DNA of 50,007 bases, taken from NCBI GenBank assembly GCA_910578095.1, contig CAJTOZ010000023.1, forward strand, positions 1-50,007. The letters are read 5' to 3'. The stretch comes from an uncultured Muribaculaceae bacterium. GTDB lineage: Bacteria; Bacteroidota; Bacteroidia; Bacteroidales; Muribaculaceae. Made by a program: the position numbers and the translations under genes. The notes beneath the pieces are model-generated. The model ran no database searches, had not been told where the DNA came from, and was given only the letters and a program-made list of their open reading frames with translations. Below, one piece after another: positions 22,446-29,719 of this stretch; position 1 is the first letter of the stretch; the number at the start of each line of letters is the position of its first letter.

Positions 22446-22684
22446 AAGCCTGGACTTCCGCCCCCGCCTCGCTGAAGGTTGCGCTTGTGCTCTCGCTGCT
22501 GCCGGTGGCGGCATGGCCCATGCTGGCCGTGCGTTCGGGTGGCAGCCCTCTTGTGTGGCTTTATCCCCTGGTCACGGTAGCTTATGCCGCTCTATCTCTC
22601 GCTTGTGCCCGCGAGCGCATCACCCTTTCATGGGTGCTCGTGGCCATGAGCATACTCACATCCATAGCCATCTGGTTCTTATGA
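22442..22684 (+). CDS. Small two- or three-helix membrane protein of unknown function
   Basis: 80 residues with hydrophobic stretches at about 11-30 (VALVLSLLPVAAWPMLAV), 37-54 (LVWLYPLVTVAYAALSLA) and 61-79 (LSWVLVAMSILTSIAIWFL), the spacing of a small three-helix inner-membrane protein. Real-gene evidence is the exact ATGA overlaps with the epimerase upstream and dgt downstream. No family is recognised. Its position inside the glycosyltransferase-epimerase operon may mean it supports a membrane-bound step. Confidence in coding is moderate because it is short. Confidence 0.6.
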   Translation: MKAWTSAPASLKVALVLSLLPVAAWPMLAVRSGGSPLVWLYPLVTVAYAALSLACARERITLSWVLVAMSILTSIAIWFL

Positions 22685-24018
22685 TGCACTGGGACTCTCT
22701 CATCTGCGACAAGCGCTTCGGGCTCGAGCACTACCACGACCCTAAGAAAAGCGCCCTGCGCAGCGATTTTCGCCGCGACTACGACCGCCTTGTGTTCTCG
22801 TCGCCATTCCGCCGCCTGCAGAACAAGACACAGGTGTTTCCGCTTCCCGGAAGCATTTTTGTGCACAACCGCCTCACACATTCCATGGAGGTGGCATGCG
22901 TGGGCAAAAGCATAGCCGACCGTGTGGCCGATGCCTTGCGCGAGAAATACGCCGGCGCTCCCTGGGCCGGCAAATTCAATGCTCTCGGCGATATCACCGC
23001 CGCCGCATGCCTCGCCCACGATCTCGGTAACCCGCCTTTCGGCCATAGCGGCGAGAAAGCCATATCCACATTCTTCAGCGAGGGTGCCGGCGCTACGTTG
23101 CGCAGGCATCTATCCGACGCCGAGTGGCGGGATATCACGACTTTCGAAGGCAATGCCAATGCATTCCGCGTGCTCACCCATCAGTTCAAGGGCCGGCGCG
23201 CCGGCGGTTTCGCCATGACCTACAGCACTCTGGCTTCCATCGTGAAATATCCCTACGAATCGGCTCTTGCCACGAAGGGAAAATTTGGCTTCTTCGCCAG
23301 CGAGCGTGAGGATTTCGTGCGCGTGGCCGACGAACTGCGCATGAAGCGTCTGCCATCGCCCGAGGGCACAGTGCGCTACGCCCGCCATCCGCTTGTATTT
23401 ATTGTAGAGGCTGCCGACGATATCTGCTACGAGGTGATGGACATAGAGGACGCCCATAAGCTCAAGATTCTTTCCACGGCCGAGGTGGTGGATGCGTTTC
23501 TGGCGTTTTTCGATTCCGGACGCCGCAACCACATGCGCGGGATAATGGACACCGTGGCCGATCCGAACGAGAAAATAGCATATCTGCGTTCGTGTGTGAT
23601 CGGCGCTTTGGCCGACCGCTGTGCCGAGGCGTTCATGCGCCGCGAGGCCGACATCCTCGACGGCACTTTCCAGGCACCACTGCTCAGCGATATCGACGAG
23701 CGTGAGCGCGAAGGCTACCGGCACTGCACGGAGCTTTCGTGGCAGCGCATCTACACGGCGGGCTCCGTTGTCGATGTGGAGCTGGCCGGCAACCGTATCA
23801 TCACATATCTGATGGAGAAGCTGGTTAATGCCGTAACGCGCCCCGACCTCAACTATTCAAGGCTGCTGCTGGCTAAATTTCCGGAGCAATATGATGTTAC
23901 GGCACCCTCGCTTTACGGTAAGCTTCAGGCTGTGCTCGATCATATTTCGGCTATGACCGATGTGTATGCCCTCAATCTGTACCGCACGCTCGAAGGTTCG
24001 TCTCTTCCTGCCGTCTAA
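22681..24018 (+). CDS. dgt: Deoxyguanosinetriphosphate triphosphohydrolase
   Basis: 445 residues from the ATG at 22681; the frame runs further upstream to 22513 but that part lies inside the small membrane gene and does not resemble the family. The HD-domain metal site is HNRLTHSMEVACVGKSIA (first His), CLAHDLGNPPFGHSGEKA (HD pair), and the later Asp in VEAADDICYEVMDIEDA. Also diagnostic are FSSPFRRLQNKTQVFPLP and FEGNANAFRVLT. The enzyme cleaves dGTP to deoxyguanosine and tripolyphosphate. It closes the four-gene unit and ends 5 bases from the convergent lipoprotein stop. Linkage to a glycosyltransferase unit is not functionally obvious. Confidence 0.93.
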   Translation: MMHWDSLICDKRFGLEHYHDPKKSALRSDFRRDYDRLVFSSPFRRLQNKTQVFPLPGSIFVHNRLTHSMEVACVGKSIADRVADALREKYAGAPWAGKFNALGDITAAACLAHDLGNPPFGHSGEKAISTFFSEGAGATLRRHLSDAEWRDITTFEGNANAFRVLTHQFKGRRAGGFAMTYSTLASIVKYPYESALATKGKFGFFASEREDFVRVADELRMKRLPSPEGTVRYARHPLVFIVEAADDICYEVMDIEDAHKLKILSTAEVVDAFLAFFDSGRRNHMRGIMDTVADPNEKIAYLRSCVIGALADRCAEAFMRREADILDGTFQAPLLSDIDEREREGYRHCTELSWQRIYTAGSVVDVELAGNRIITYLMEKLVNAVTRPDLNYSRLLLAKFPEQYDVTAPSLYGKLQAVLDHISAMTDVYALNLYRTLEGSSLPAV

Positions 24019-24023
24019 GAGCA

Positions 24024-24701
24024 TTATTGCGGGTCGGTGTAGAGCTTATGCCACAGCTCAACTTCCTCGCGCGCTACTACGATGTAGCGGATGAAATTTT
24101 TCATGAATTCCGACTCGTAGCCCAGCCAAAGTTCTTCCGGTGTGGTCTTTATTACCTTATATTTTCCAAGAAAATGCAGGTTTAATTTTCCGCCATCGTA
24201 GGAAAAGCCTATATTTTCGATGGAGTGGTGCAGCACATCCAGTTCCTCATCCGGCACAGTGCCCGGCAACGCTTTCCACATATAAAAAATGGTAGCTTTT
24301 GTGTCGCTATCGATAAAGAAGCGAGGGTTGGCATCGCCGCCTACCACCGTGATGAAATTCAGCACATCAAGAGTAGGGGTATATCCATCGGTGCTGTTGC
24401 CGATTTCTCTATAGCAGTAGTTTTTGTCGAGCATCAGTCCCTTGCCCACTATATTGGCCATAAGCTCGTTGTGCGTGGGAGCATCGCAATTGTCGATGTC
24501 TATGTCGAAATGCATTTCTCCGGATTCGTCGGTCCATACGGGAAATGGGAATCGTGTATCATATACCACATTGGGATCTTTCGTATTGGAAGCCTGTGTG
24601 TTGTCTCCGGCTATTAATTCATCTCCGCTTTGTGTGCAGGACGTGAAAGCTAAGGCCGATAGAGTTAAGAAAATGATTGGTAGGATATTGCGTGCCATCA
24701 T
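24024..24701 (-). CDS. Lipoprotein of unknown function, AT-rich gene
   Basis: 225 residues from the first ATG of the MMARNILPIIF start; the frame extends upstream to 24749 with a poor N-terminus. The signal ends in ALAFTSC, so Cys is likely lipidated. A Thr/Asn/Asp-rich linker follows, then a globular domain containing FPFPVWTDESGEMHFDIDID, DKNYCYREIGNSTDGYTPTLD and a C-terminal FIRYIVVAREEVELWHKLY. I do not recognise a family. Codon use is visibly richer in A and T than the flanking dgt and alkaline phosphatase genes, suggesting a recent acquisition or low expression. It converges with dgt. Its promoter box lies at 24815, more than 100 bases upstream. Confidence 0.6.
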   Translation of the reverse strand: MMARNILPIIFLTLSALAFTSCTQSGDELIAGDNTQASNTKDPNVVYDTRFPFPVWTDESGEMHFDIDIDNCDAPTHNELMANIVGKGLMLDKNYCYREIGNSTDGYTPTLDVLNFITVVGGDANPRFFIDSDTKATIFYMWKALPGTVPDEELDVLHHSIENIGFSYDGGKLNLHFLGKYKVIKTTPEELWLGYESEFMKNFIRYIVVAREEVELWHKLYTDPQ

Positions 24702-24814
24702 ATTATGAATAAGTTTTAAGGTTTTTCTATGAAGTATATTATTGACCATAAATATTTGTATTCATGATCCGTGTTATGTCGTAATAAAAACAATGATATT
24801 AATTAATTTACTTC

Positions 24815-24822
24815 GCAAAAGT
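24815..24822 (-). promoter_or_regulatory. Bacteroidetes -7 promoter box for the unknown lipoprotein
   Basis: Minus-strand TACTTTTG followed by C. It predicts a 5' leader of about 105-110 bases. The surrounding 24750-24915 is strongly AT-rich and otherwise empty. Confidence 0.45.
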
Positions 24823-24915
24823 AATAAAAATGAGTGTGGTTAACACGGTAATATATACTGAATTAACGATAATTAACACTCATTTGATTGAAAGGCCGGT
24901 TTCTAATATGACAAA

Positions 24916-24954
24916 TAAAAAAGAGGCTGCCTACAATTGCTGAGGCAGCCTCTT
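24916..24954 (-). terminator. Rho-independent terminator after alkaline phosphatase
   Basis: Minus strand: AAGAGGCTGCCT (24954-24943), 10-base loop, AGGCAGCCTCTT (24932-24921), a 12-bp stem continuing into TTTTATTTG. Confidence 0.92.
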
Positions 24955-24982
24955 GGTATTGGGTTGTGGTTTTTAGGGCGTC

Positions 24983-26371
24983 TTATTTACCCTGGACCAA
25001 ACGTAGCATAGTGGGGGCAATCTCGTCGTTGTTGTTGAGGCCCTTGAATTCGTCGGCACCGACACCCACGGCGAAGAGGGGAACTGGGTTGCCACTGTGG
25101 CCTGTGGTTGTGAAGCCGATACCGGCGGCATCGTTTATAAGCTTGAACACAGCCACGGAAAAAGCGTCGAAATTGGCATAGAGTGTTTTCTGGTCTTCGC
25201 TGTTGCGCAGTTCGAAAGTTTTGGTGAACATGTCCTTCAGTTCCTGCTCGCGGTTTTCCTTCACGGGTATGGCAGTGAAGAGGCCGAAGTCCTCGGAGAG
25301 TTTTTCGCGCATGTCGTTCCATGTATATATGCGTCGGTCTCTGAGCATGGCCTTGCACTCCTCGCTGAATGCTTCCTTGGATTTGCGCTGGTGGTCGAAC
25401 ACGCCGAGGTTGGAGGCGTATTTGATGTAGTCGTTGCCCTGCACGAAGCCTCCGGTGTCGTGGTCGGCGGTGACGACGATGAGTGTTTCATCGGGATGCG
25501 CGAGGTAGAATTTGTATGCCACTTCGAGCGCTTCGTCGAAGTTCAGGACTTCCTTGAGCGCTGCTCCGCCGTCGTTGGCGTGGAGTGCGTGGTCGATGTT
25601 GCCGCCTTCCACCATCATGAAGAAGCGGTCGGGCGAGTATTTTTCAAGATGTGCGAGGCAAGTCTCGGCAATGAGGGGGAGTGTGAGACGGTCGGCCACG
25701 GAGTCGATGGTGTAGCCCACGTTCCACACATGTCCGGTCTCGGTGTTGAGCAGGCACACGCGTCGGGAGTCGATCTGCTGGACGCCTTCGGGCCCGTAGA
25801 CCATCTGCACGCCGTTTTGCTGCATCAGTTTTACGATTTCATCATGCTTGTCGCCGTTGAGGCCGCTGAGGCCGGCGCCTGCGAGAAATTCGTAGCCGCT
25901 GGTGGCTGCCTCGCAGTCTATCTCATAGCTCATCTTGCGGTGGGGCACATGGGCGTAGAATGCTCCCGGGGTTGCATCGTCGGCGGCTACGGAGGTGGTG
26001 ATGCCCACGCCCCAGCCTTCATTGTGGAGCACAGTGGCCACGGATGTGGCCGGAATGGTGTCGGGGCTCATGCCGAGCATACCGTTCTTTGTTTTTGTGC
26101 CGGTGGAGAGCGCTGTGCCTGCGGCGGCGGAGTCGGTGGTGGTGGATGAGGCAGACCATGTCTGGCACCATGCTACGGTGGGAAATTGCATCATGGTGAG
26201 TGGCTTGTCATTGCCTCGCACCACACGGTTGTAGGTCTGGGCTGCCATTACGGGTCCCATTCCCATGCCGTCGCCGATGTAGTAGAAAATGTACTTGGGT
26301 GCTTGTGCCTGAGCGGAGATGGCGGCGATGGCGAGTGCGCCCGCGGCCATGAATTTTTTGAAGTTTTTCAC
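24983..26371 (-). CDS. Alkaline phosphatase
   Basis: 462 residues with a Sec signal peptide (cleavage near AQAQA, about 24). The metal and nucleophile motifs of the PhoA superfamily are present: FYYIGDGMGMG (30-39), TTDSAAAGTAL with nucleophile Ser81, VEGGNIDHALHANDGG, VVTADHDTGGF, and TTGHSGNPVPLFAVG near the C-terminus. It hydrolyses phosphomonoesters in the periplasm to free phosphate. No Pho-box-like regulator site can be recognised. The gene is monocistronic with its own -7 box at 26454 and a strong terminator. The insertion between about 330 and 400 is variable in the family. A phosphodiesterase of the same superfamily is less likely given the DSA motif. Confidence 0.92.
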   Translation of the reverse strand: MKNFKKFMAAGALAIAAISAQAQAPKYIFYYIGDGMGMGPVMAAQTYNRVVRGNDKPLTMMQFPTVAWCQTWSASSTTTDSAAAGTALSTGTKTKNGMLGMSPDTIPATSVATVLHNEGWGVGITTSVAADDATPGAFYAHVPHRKMSYEIDCEAATSGYEFLAGAGLSGLNGDKHDEIVKLMQQNGVQMVYGPEGVQQIDSRRVCLLNTETGHVWNVGYTIDSVADRLTLPLIAETCLAHLEKYSPDRFFMMVEGGNIDHALHANDGGAALKEVLNFDEALEVAYKFYLAHPDETLIVVTADHDTGGFVQGNDYIKYASNLGVFDHQRKSKEAFSEECKAMLRDRRIYTWNDMREKLSEDFGLFTAIPVKENREQELKDMFTKTFELRNSEDQKTLYANFDAFSVAVFKLINDAAGIGFTTTGHSGNPVPLFAVGVGADEFKGLNNNDEIAPTMLRLVQGK

Positions 26372-26453
26372 TTGCTTTTGATTGTTTTTCTTGTTGTTAT
26401 CCGAATGGTTGCAGCGTGGAGGGCACTATTTTCATACCTTATTCCGGATATCG

Positions 26454-26461
26454 CAAAGATA
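26454..26461 (-). promoter_or_regulatory. Bacteroidetes -7 promoter box for alkaline phosphatase
   Basis: Minus-strand TATCTTTG followed by C, about 80 bases before the start. No TTTG at the ideal upstream spacing. Confidence 0.55.
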
Positions 26462-26529
26462 CAAAAAATAAAAATATGTGTGGCGCGGCAAAAACGTTAA
26501 AATAAACAAATTGAGGCTTATGGTTGAGA

Positions 26530-26570
26530 CATAAAAAGCGCGCCGGCGGTATGTGGTGCCGCGGCGCGCT
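26530..26570 (-). terminator. Terminator of the FKBP operon
   Basis: Minus strand: AGCGCGCCGCGG (26570-26559), loop, then the complementary GC-rich arm (26549-26537, one bulge), followed by TTTTTAT. Confidence 0.85.
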
Positions 26571-26594
26571 GTTCGGGAATGCCGGTATGCGTTT

Positions 26595-27503
26595 TTATTT
26601 CATGCCGGGATTGACATCGAGCACTTCGATGTCGAAGATGAGCATGGCGTTGGGGCCGATGCCGGCGCGGGGTGCGCCTTCCACACCGTAGGCGAGCTTG
26701 CCGGGGATGTAGAGAGTGGCTTTACCGCCTTTGCCGAGCATCTGGAGGCCTTCGCCGAAGCCGGGCACAACGCCGGCGGGGGAAAGGCGTGCGTCGTCGC
26801 TGCTGTCGAACACGGTGCCGTCGACAAGGCGGCCGGTGTATTTGATCTGTGCTACGTCGCGACGTGTGATCTTGGTGTCGTCGCCGGCGTTTTCAATCTT
26901 GTAGGAGAGGCCGCTCTCGGTGGTCTTGATCTCGGGATCAGCTGCTTTGGCCTCGGTGAGGTATTTCTCGCCGGCGGCCACGTTTTCGAGAGCTTCGGGT
27001 GCGTTGGCTTTCTTAGCGTCCTCGAAATCCTTGTTTTCTTTCTGGATGCGGCCCATCAGTTCCTGATATACCATCTGTGCGGCGCGTGCGGCATCGCTGT
27101 CGGTAGTGTCGGCGAGGAATGCTTTCTTGAAGCTGTTGATTATGGCGCTGCGGTCGGGCTTGATGCCGAGTTCTTCGAAGCGCTGGAGGTTGTTGAGCAT
27201 CTGCAGGCCAATCTGCATGCCCACAGCCACACCTTTTTCTTCGGGCGCGCCGAGCACATACTGTATGCCTTTCACGATGTCGGCCTTGGGCTGTTCGGCT
27301 TTCATTGCGGAATCCAGGCGGCTGTATTCGCCGAGTATGGAGGAGCCTACAAATGTGCCGAAATAGGAATTGACAGAGTCGGAAGTTGCTGCCGACACTT
27401 CAAATTTGTCGGCTGTGGCGTCGCTGCCTGTGGCCTGTTTGTCGGAGCAGGAAGCTACGGTGATGGCGGCCAGTGCGGCGGCGCCGAGCATGATTTTTTT
27501 CAT
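26595..27503 (-). CDS. FKBP-type peptidyl-prolyl isomerase, lipoprotein
   Basis: 302 residues. Signal ending ITVASC, so lipidated at about Cys19. A helical FKBP_N-type dimerisation region (about 45-180) precedes the FKBP_C domain: IKYTGRLVDGTVFDSS, then VVPGFGEGLQMLGKGGKATLYIP, LAYGVEG and GPNAMLIFDIEVL. The key aromatic and acidic residues (Tyr, Phe, Asp of VFD; Tyr of AYG) are there, but the pocket Trp of FKBP12 is Phe (VVPGFGEGL). Such Mip/FkpA-type proteins speed proline isomerisation and act as chaperones in the periplasm. It is the third and last gene of a run of three FKBPs, with the terminator behind it. The lipid anchor places it at the membrane. Confidence 0.93.
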   Translation of the reverse strand: MKKIMLGAAALAAITVASCSDKQATGSDATADKFEVSAATSDSVNSYFGTFVGSSILGEYSRLDSAMKAEQPKADIVKGIQYVLGAPEEKGVAVGMQIGLQMLNNLQRFEELGIKPDRSAIINSFKKAFLADTTDSDAARAAQMVYQELMGRIQKENKDFEDAKKANAPEALENVAAGEKYLTEAKAADPEIKTTESGLSYKIENAGDDTKITRRDVAQIKYTGRLVDGTVFDSSDDARLSPAGVVPGFGEGLQMLGKGGKATLYIPGKLAYGVEGAPRAGIGPNAMLIFDIEVLDVNPGMK

Positions 27504-27539
27504 AATGATTTAGTTATAATGATGAAATGTTGTTGTTCG

Positions 27540-28259
27540 TTATTTTTGTTGTTTTACCACTTCGATGAGTTCTACTATGAACTGCAGCGCCGCCCGCCCC
27601 GGGATGATGCCGGGTATGCCTTCTTCGCCGTATGCTTGCGATGCGGGTATTGTCACGCGGTACTTTCCGCCCGGCCGCATCATGGTGATGCCTTCGGCGA
27701 GCCCCGGGGTGAGGTCGGGGAGGGGGAACACCACGGGATCGTCGGTGGCGTCGAACACGGTGCCGTCGCTGAGGCGTCCGACGTAGAATACGCTCACACT
27801 GTCGTCGCGTCGCGGCATGGCTCCTTCGCCTTCGGTGATTACTTCAAGCACCACTCCCGACGGGGTGCGCACGGCGCCTGGGCGCGCCGCGGCTTCGTCG
27901 AGAAAACGCACCTGGGATGCTGTGTCGAAGCTGTCGACACCGACCATGGGCTGCATCTGTTCAAGGATGCCGTTGACAATCAGCTGCGCCTGCTCGAGGC
28001 TAAGGCCTGTATATGAGCCTCCTATGGCTTTGGCTGCCACCTGCGACACCAGCGCGCGGTCCAGCGTGACGCCTCCTTGCTCGAATTCGCCCACGATGCG
28101 TCCGATGGTGGCTCCCAGCACTGTACCTACGGCCACCGATACGGTGTCGGTGGCTCCGATGGCGGCTACGGCGGCGGGAGCTGCGGGACGCCCGTATGCG
28201 CCTATGGCTGCCGCGAGAACCGCGGCAGCCAAGGCTATGCGTTGCATCACCCGCATCAC
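27540..28259 (-). CDS. FKBP-type peptidyl-prolyl isomerase, periplasmic
   Basis: 239 residues with a Sec-type N-terminus (IALAAAVLAAAIGAYG, cleavage near residue 23) and no lipobox. A helical N-terminal region (about 40-125) leads to an FKBP_C domain: VFYVGRLSDGTVFDATD, DLTPGLAEGITMMRPGGKYRVTIP, AYGEEGI and ALQFIVELIEV. Compared with the neighbours, the pocket sequence usually VIPGW is LTPGL here, so Trp is replaced by Leu; activity could be reduced or specialised. ATG overlaps the stop of the upstream FKBP gene by 4 bases. It is the middle gene of the three-gene run; the next gene starts 36 bases further on. Confidence 0.9.
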   Translation of the reverse strand: MMRVMQRIALAAAVLAAAIGAYGRPAAPAAVAAIGATDTVSVAVGTVLGATIGRIVGEFEQGGVTLDRALVSQVAAKAIGGSYTGLSLEQAQLIVNGILEQMQPMVGVDSFDTASQVRFLDEAAARPGAVRTPSGVVLEVITEGEGAMPRRDDSVSVFYVGRLSDGTVFDATDDPVVFPLPDLTPGLAEGITMMRPGGKYRVTIPASQAYGEEGIPGIIPGRAALQFIVELIEVVKQQK

Positions 28260-28882
28260 TTACCCTCTACTTTGAGGAGCGTGACGTCGAAGATGAGTGT
28301 CTGGTTGGGGCCGATGGCACCGCCGGCACCCTGCGGGCCATAGGCGAGGGCGGAGGGTATGTATAGGCGCCAAGTGCTTCCTGCCTTCATCATCTGGAGG
28401 GCTTCCACCCATCCGGGAATCACCTGAGTGACGCCGAAAGTGGCGGGCTCGCCACGCTCTTCGCTGCTATCGAACACGGTGCCGTCGATGAGGCGGCCGG
28501 TGTAGTGCACCACCACGCGGTCCTGGGCTGTGGGCACGGGACCGTCGCCTTCGGTGACCACTTCATACTGAAGTCCGCTGGGAGTGGTCTTCACCTCGGC
28601 GCGCTTGCCGTTCTCGGCAAGGAATGCTTCGCCTGCGGCGGCGTTGACAGCAGCCATTTCCTTGGCAGCTTCCTGCTGCTTTGCCTCAAGGGCTGTGAAA
28701 TATTCGCGTATGATGGCTTTGGCATCGTCGTAGCTCAGGCGGGGTTCGGCGCCTTCGTACACTGCGGCCACACCGGCTGCGAAATCGGCGCTGTTGATTT
28801 TTTCAATGCCGGAGGCCTTGAAATTGTGTCCCATGCTCATGCCGAGGGCATAGCTGAGACGGTCGAGTTCTTTATTTTCCAT
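28256..28882 (-). CDS. FKBP-type peptidyl-prolyl isomerase, cytoplasmic
   Basis: 208 residues without a signal peptide (starts MENKELDRLSYALGMSMG), so cytoplasmic. The N-terminal helical FKBP_N domain spans about 1-100, and the FKBP_C domain has VVHYTGRLIDGTVFDSS, VTQVIPGWVEALQMMKAG, IPSALAYGPQG and TLIFDVTLLKV, with the canonical pocket Trp (VIPGW). It should be a fully active prolyl isomerase and chaperone. It is first of three consecutive FKBP genes that are predicted to end up in different places. A box GATATTTG at 28918-28925 on the minus strand, one mismatch to TAnnTTTG, may be its promoter. Confidence 0.92.
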   Translation of the reverse strand: MENKELDRLSYALGMSMGHNFKASGIEKINSADFAAGVAAVYEGAEPRLSYDDAKAIIREYFTALEAKQQEAAKEMAAVNAAAGEAFLAENGKRAEVKTTPSGLQYEVVTEGDGPVPTAQDRVVVHYTGRLIDGTVFDSSEERGEPATFGVTQVIPGWVEALQMMKAGSTWRLYIPSALAYGPQGAGGAIGPNQTLIFDVTLLKVEGK

Positions 28883-28936
28883 ATTATATATGTTTTAGTT
28901 TCTATTTTATGCAATAACAAATATCGTGCCAATAAG

Positions 28937-29719
28937 TTAGGCGCTCACTTGCACGGGTATGCCCGTGGCGGAGACTATGCGTGCGGCGGCGGCGTCCAGT
29001 TCCTCCCGCGGCACGCGCCGGAGCGATTGCTCAGGTGTGCGCCGGTCTATGGTGTAGAGCATTATCTCACGCGGCTGTATGCGTTTGTAGGCTTCTATGA
29101 GGGCGTCAAGCTCGGTGTCTGTGGTGTTGTCTATCGTCTGTTTGCCATGTGTGCCTCGTGTGAGCAGTGTCTGCACTATCGCTTTACGGCCGAATGCGGC
29201 GAGCTGTTGCGTGACCTTTTCCACTGTGAACGCCGGGGATGCCGGGCGGTCGAGCGCGCGCATGGTGGTTTCGACTGCGCTGTCGAGCTTGAGTATGGCA
29301 TTGTCGGCGCGCTGAAGGGCGTCGACCACGTCGGGACGGTGCAGCTGAGTGCTGTTGGCAAGCACGCTCACTTTGGCATCGGGGAAGTAGGTGTCGCGCA
29401 GGCGCAGGGTATCGTCCATTATACCTGCGAAGTCGGGGTGCAGGGTGGGCTCGCCGTTGCCGGAGAAGGTAATCACGTCGGGTTTCTCGCCTTGTTCAAG
29501 CATCGATTTCAGCTTGTGCTCGAGAAGGGAAGCCACGAGCTCCCGCGGCGGCAGACCTGTGGTGCCGGCGCCCTGGGCGTTGAAACCGGCCTCGCAGTAA
29601 AGGCAGTCGAAGGAGCATATCTTGCCGTCGGTGGGCGACAAGTTGACACCCAGCGACACTCCCAGACGCCGCGAGTGTATGGGGCCGAATATGGTTTCGT
29701 GGAATAATACGGTCTGCAT
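28937..29719 (-). CDS. Radical SAM protein (COG0731, TYW1-like)
   Basis: 260 residues from the ATG at 29719; the frame is open upstream to 30361 but that part lies within the permease gene in another frame. The Fe-S motif is CSFDCLYC, Cys35/Cys39/Cys42, a CxxxCxxC radical SAM site, preceded by SRRLGVSLGVNLSP and followed by VITFSGNGEPTLHPDFAGIM, a family signature. This matches the small radical SAM proteins related to wybutosine synthesis enzyme TYW1, whose bacterial role is not known to me. Its start shares one base with the permease stop (TAATG), so they are coupled. The gene ends 54 bases before the FKBP start on the same strand. Confidence 0.87.
   Translation of the reverse strand: MQTVLFHETIFGPIHSRRLGVSLGVNLSPTDGKICSFDCLYCEAGFNAQGAGTTGLPPRELVASLLEHKLKSMLEQGEKPDVITFSGNGEPTLHPDFAGIMDDTLRLRDTYFPDAKVSVLANSTQLHRPDVVDALQRADNAILKLDSAVETTMRALDRPASPAFTVEKVTQQLAAFGRKAIVQTLLTRGTHGKQTIDNTTDTELDALIEAYKRIQPREIMLYTIDRRTPEQSLRRVPREELDAAAARIVSATGIPVQVSA

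Noticed and set aside
25097..26149. Long plus-strand ORF of 350 codons opposite alkaline phosphatase
   Set aside because: It lies wholly within the well-supported phosphatase gene on the other strand, and its product is Val/His/Gly-rich in the way of reverse-strand shadows.
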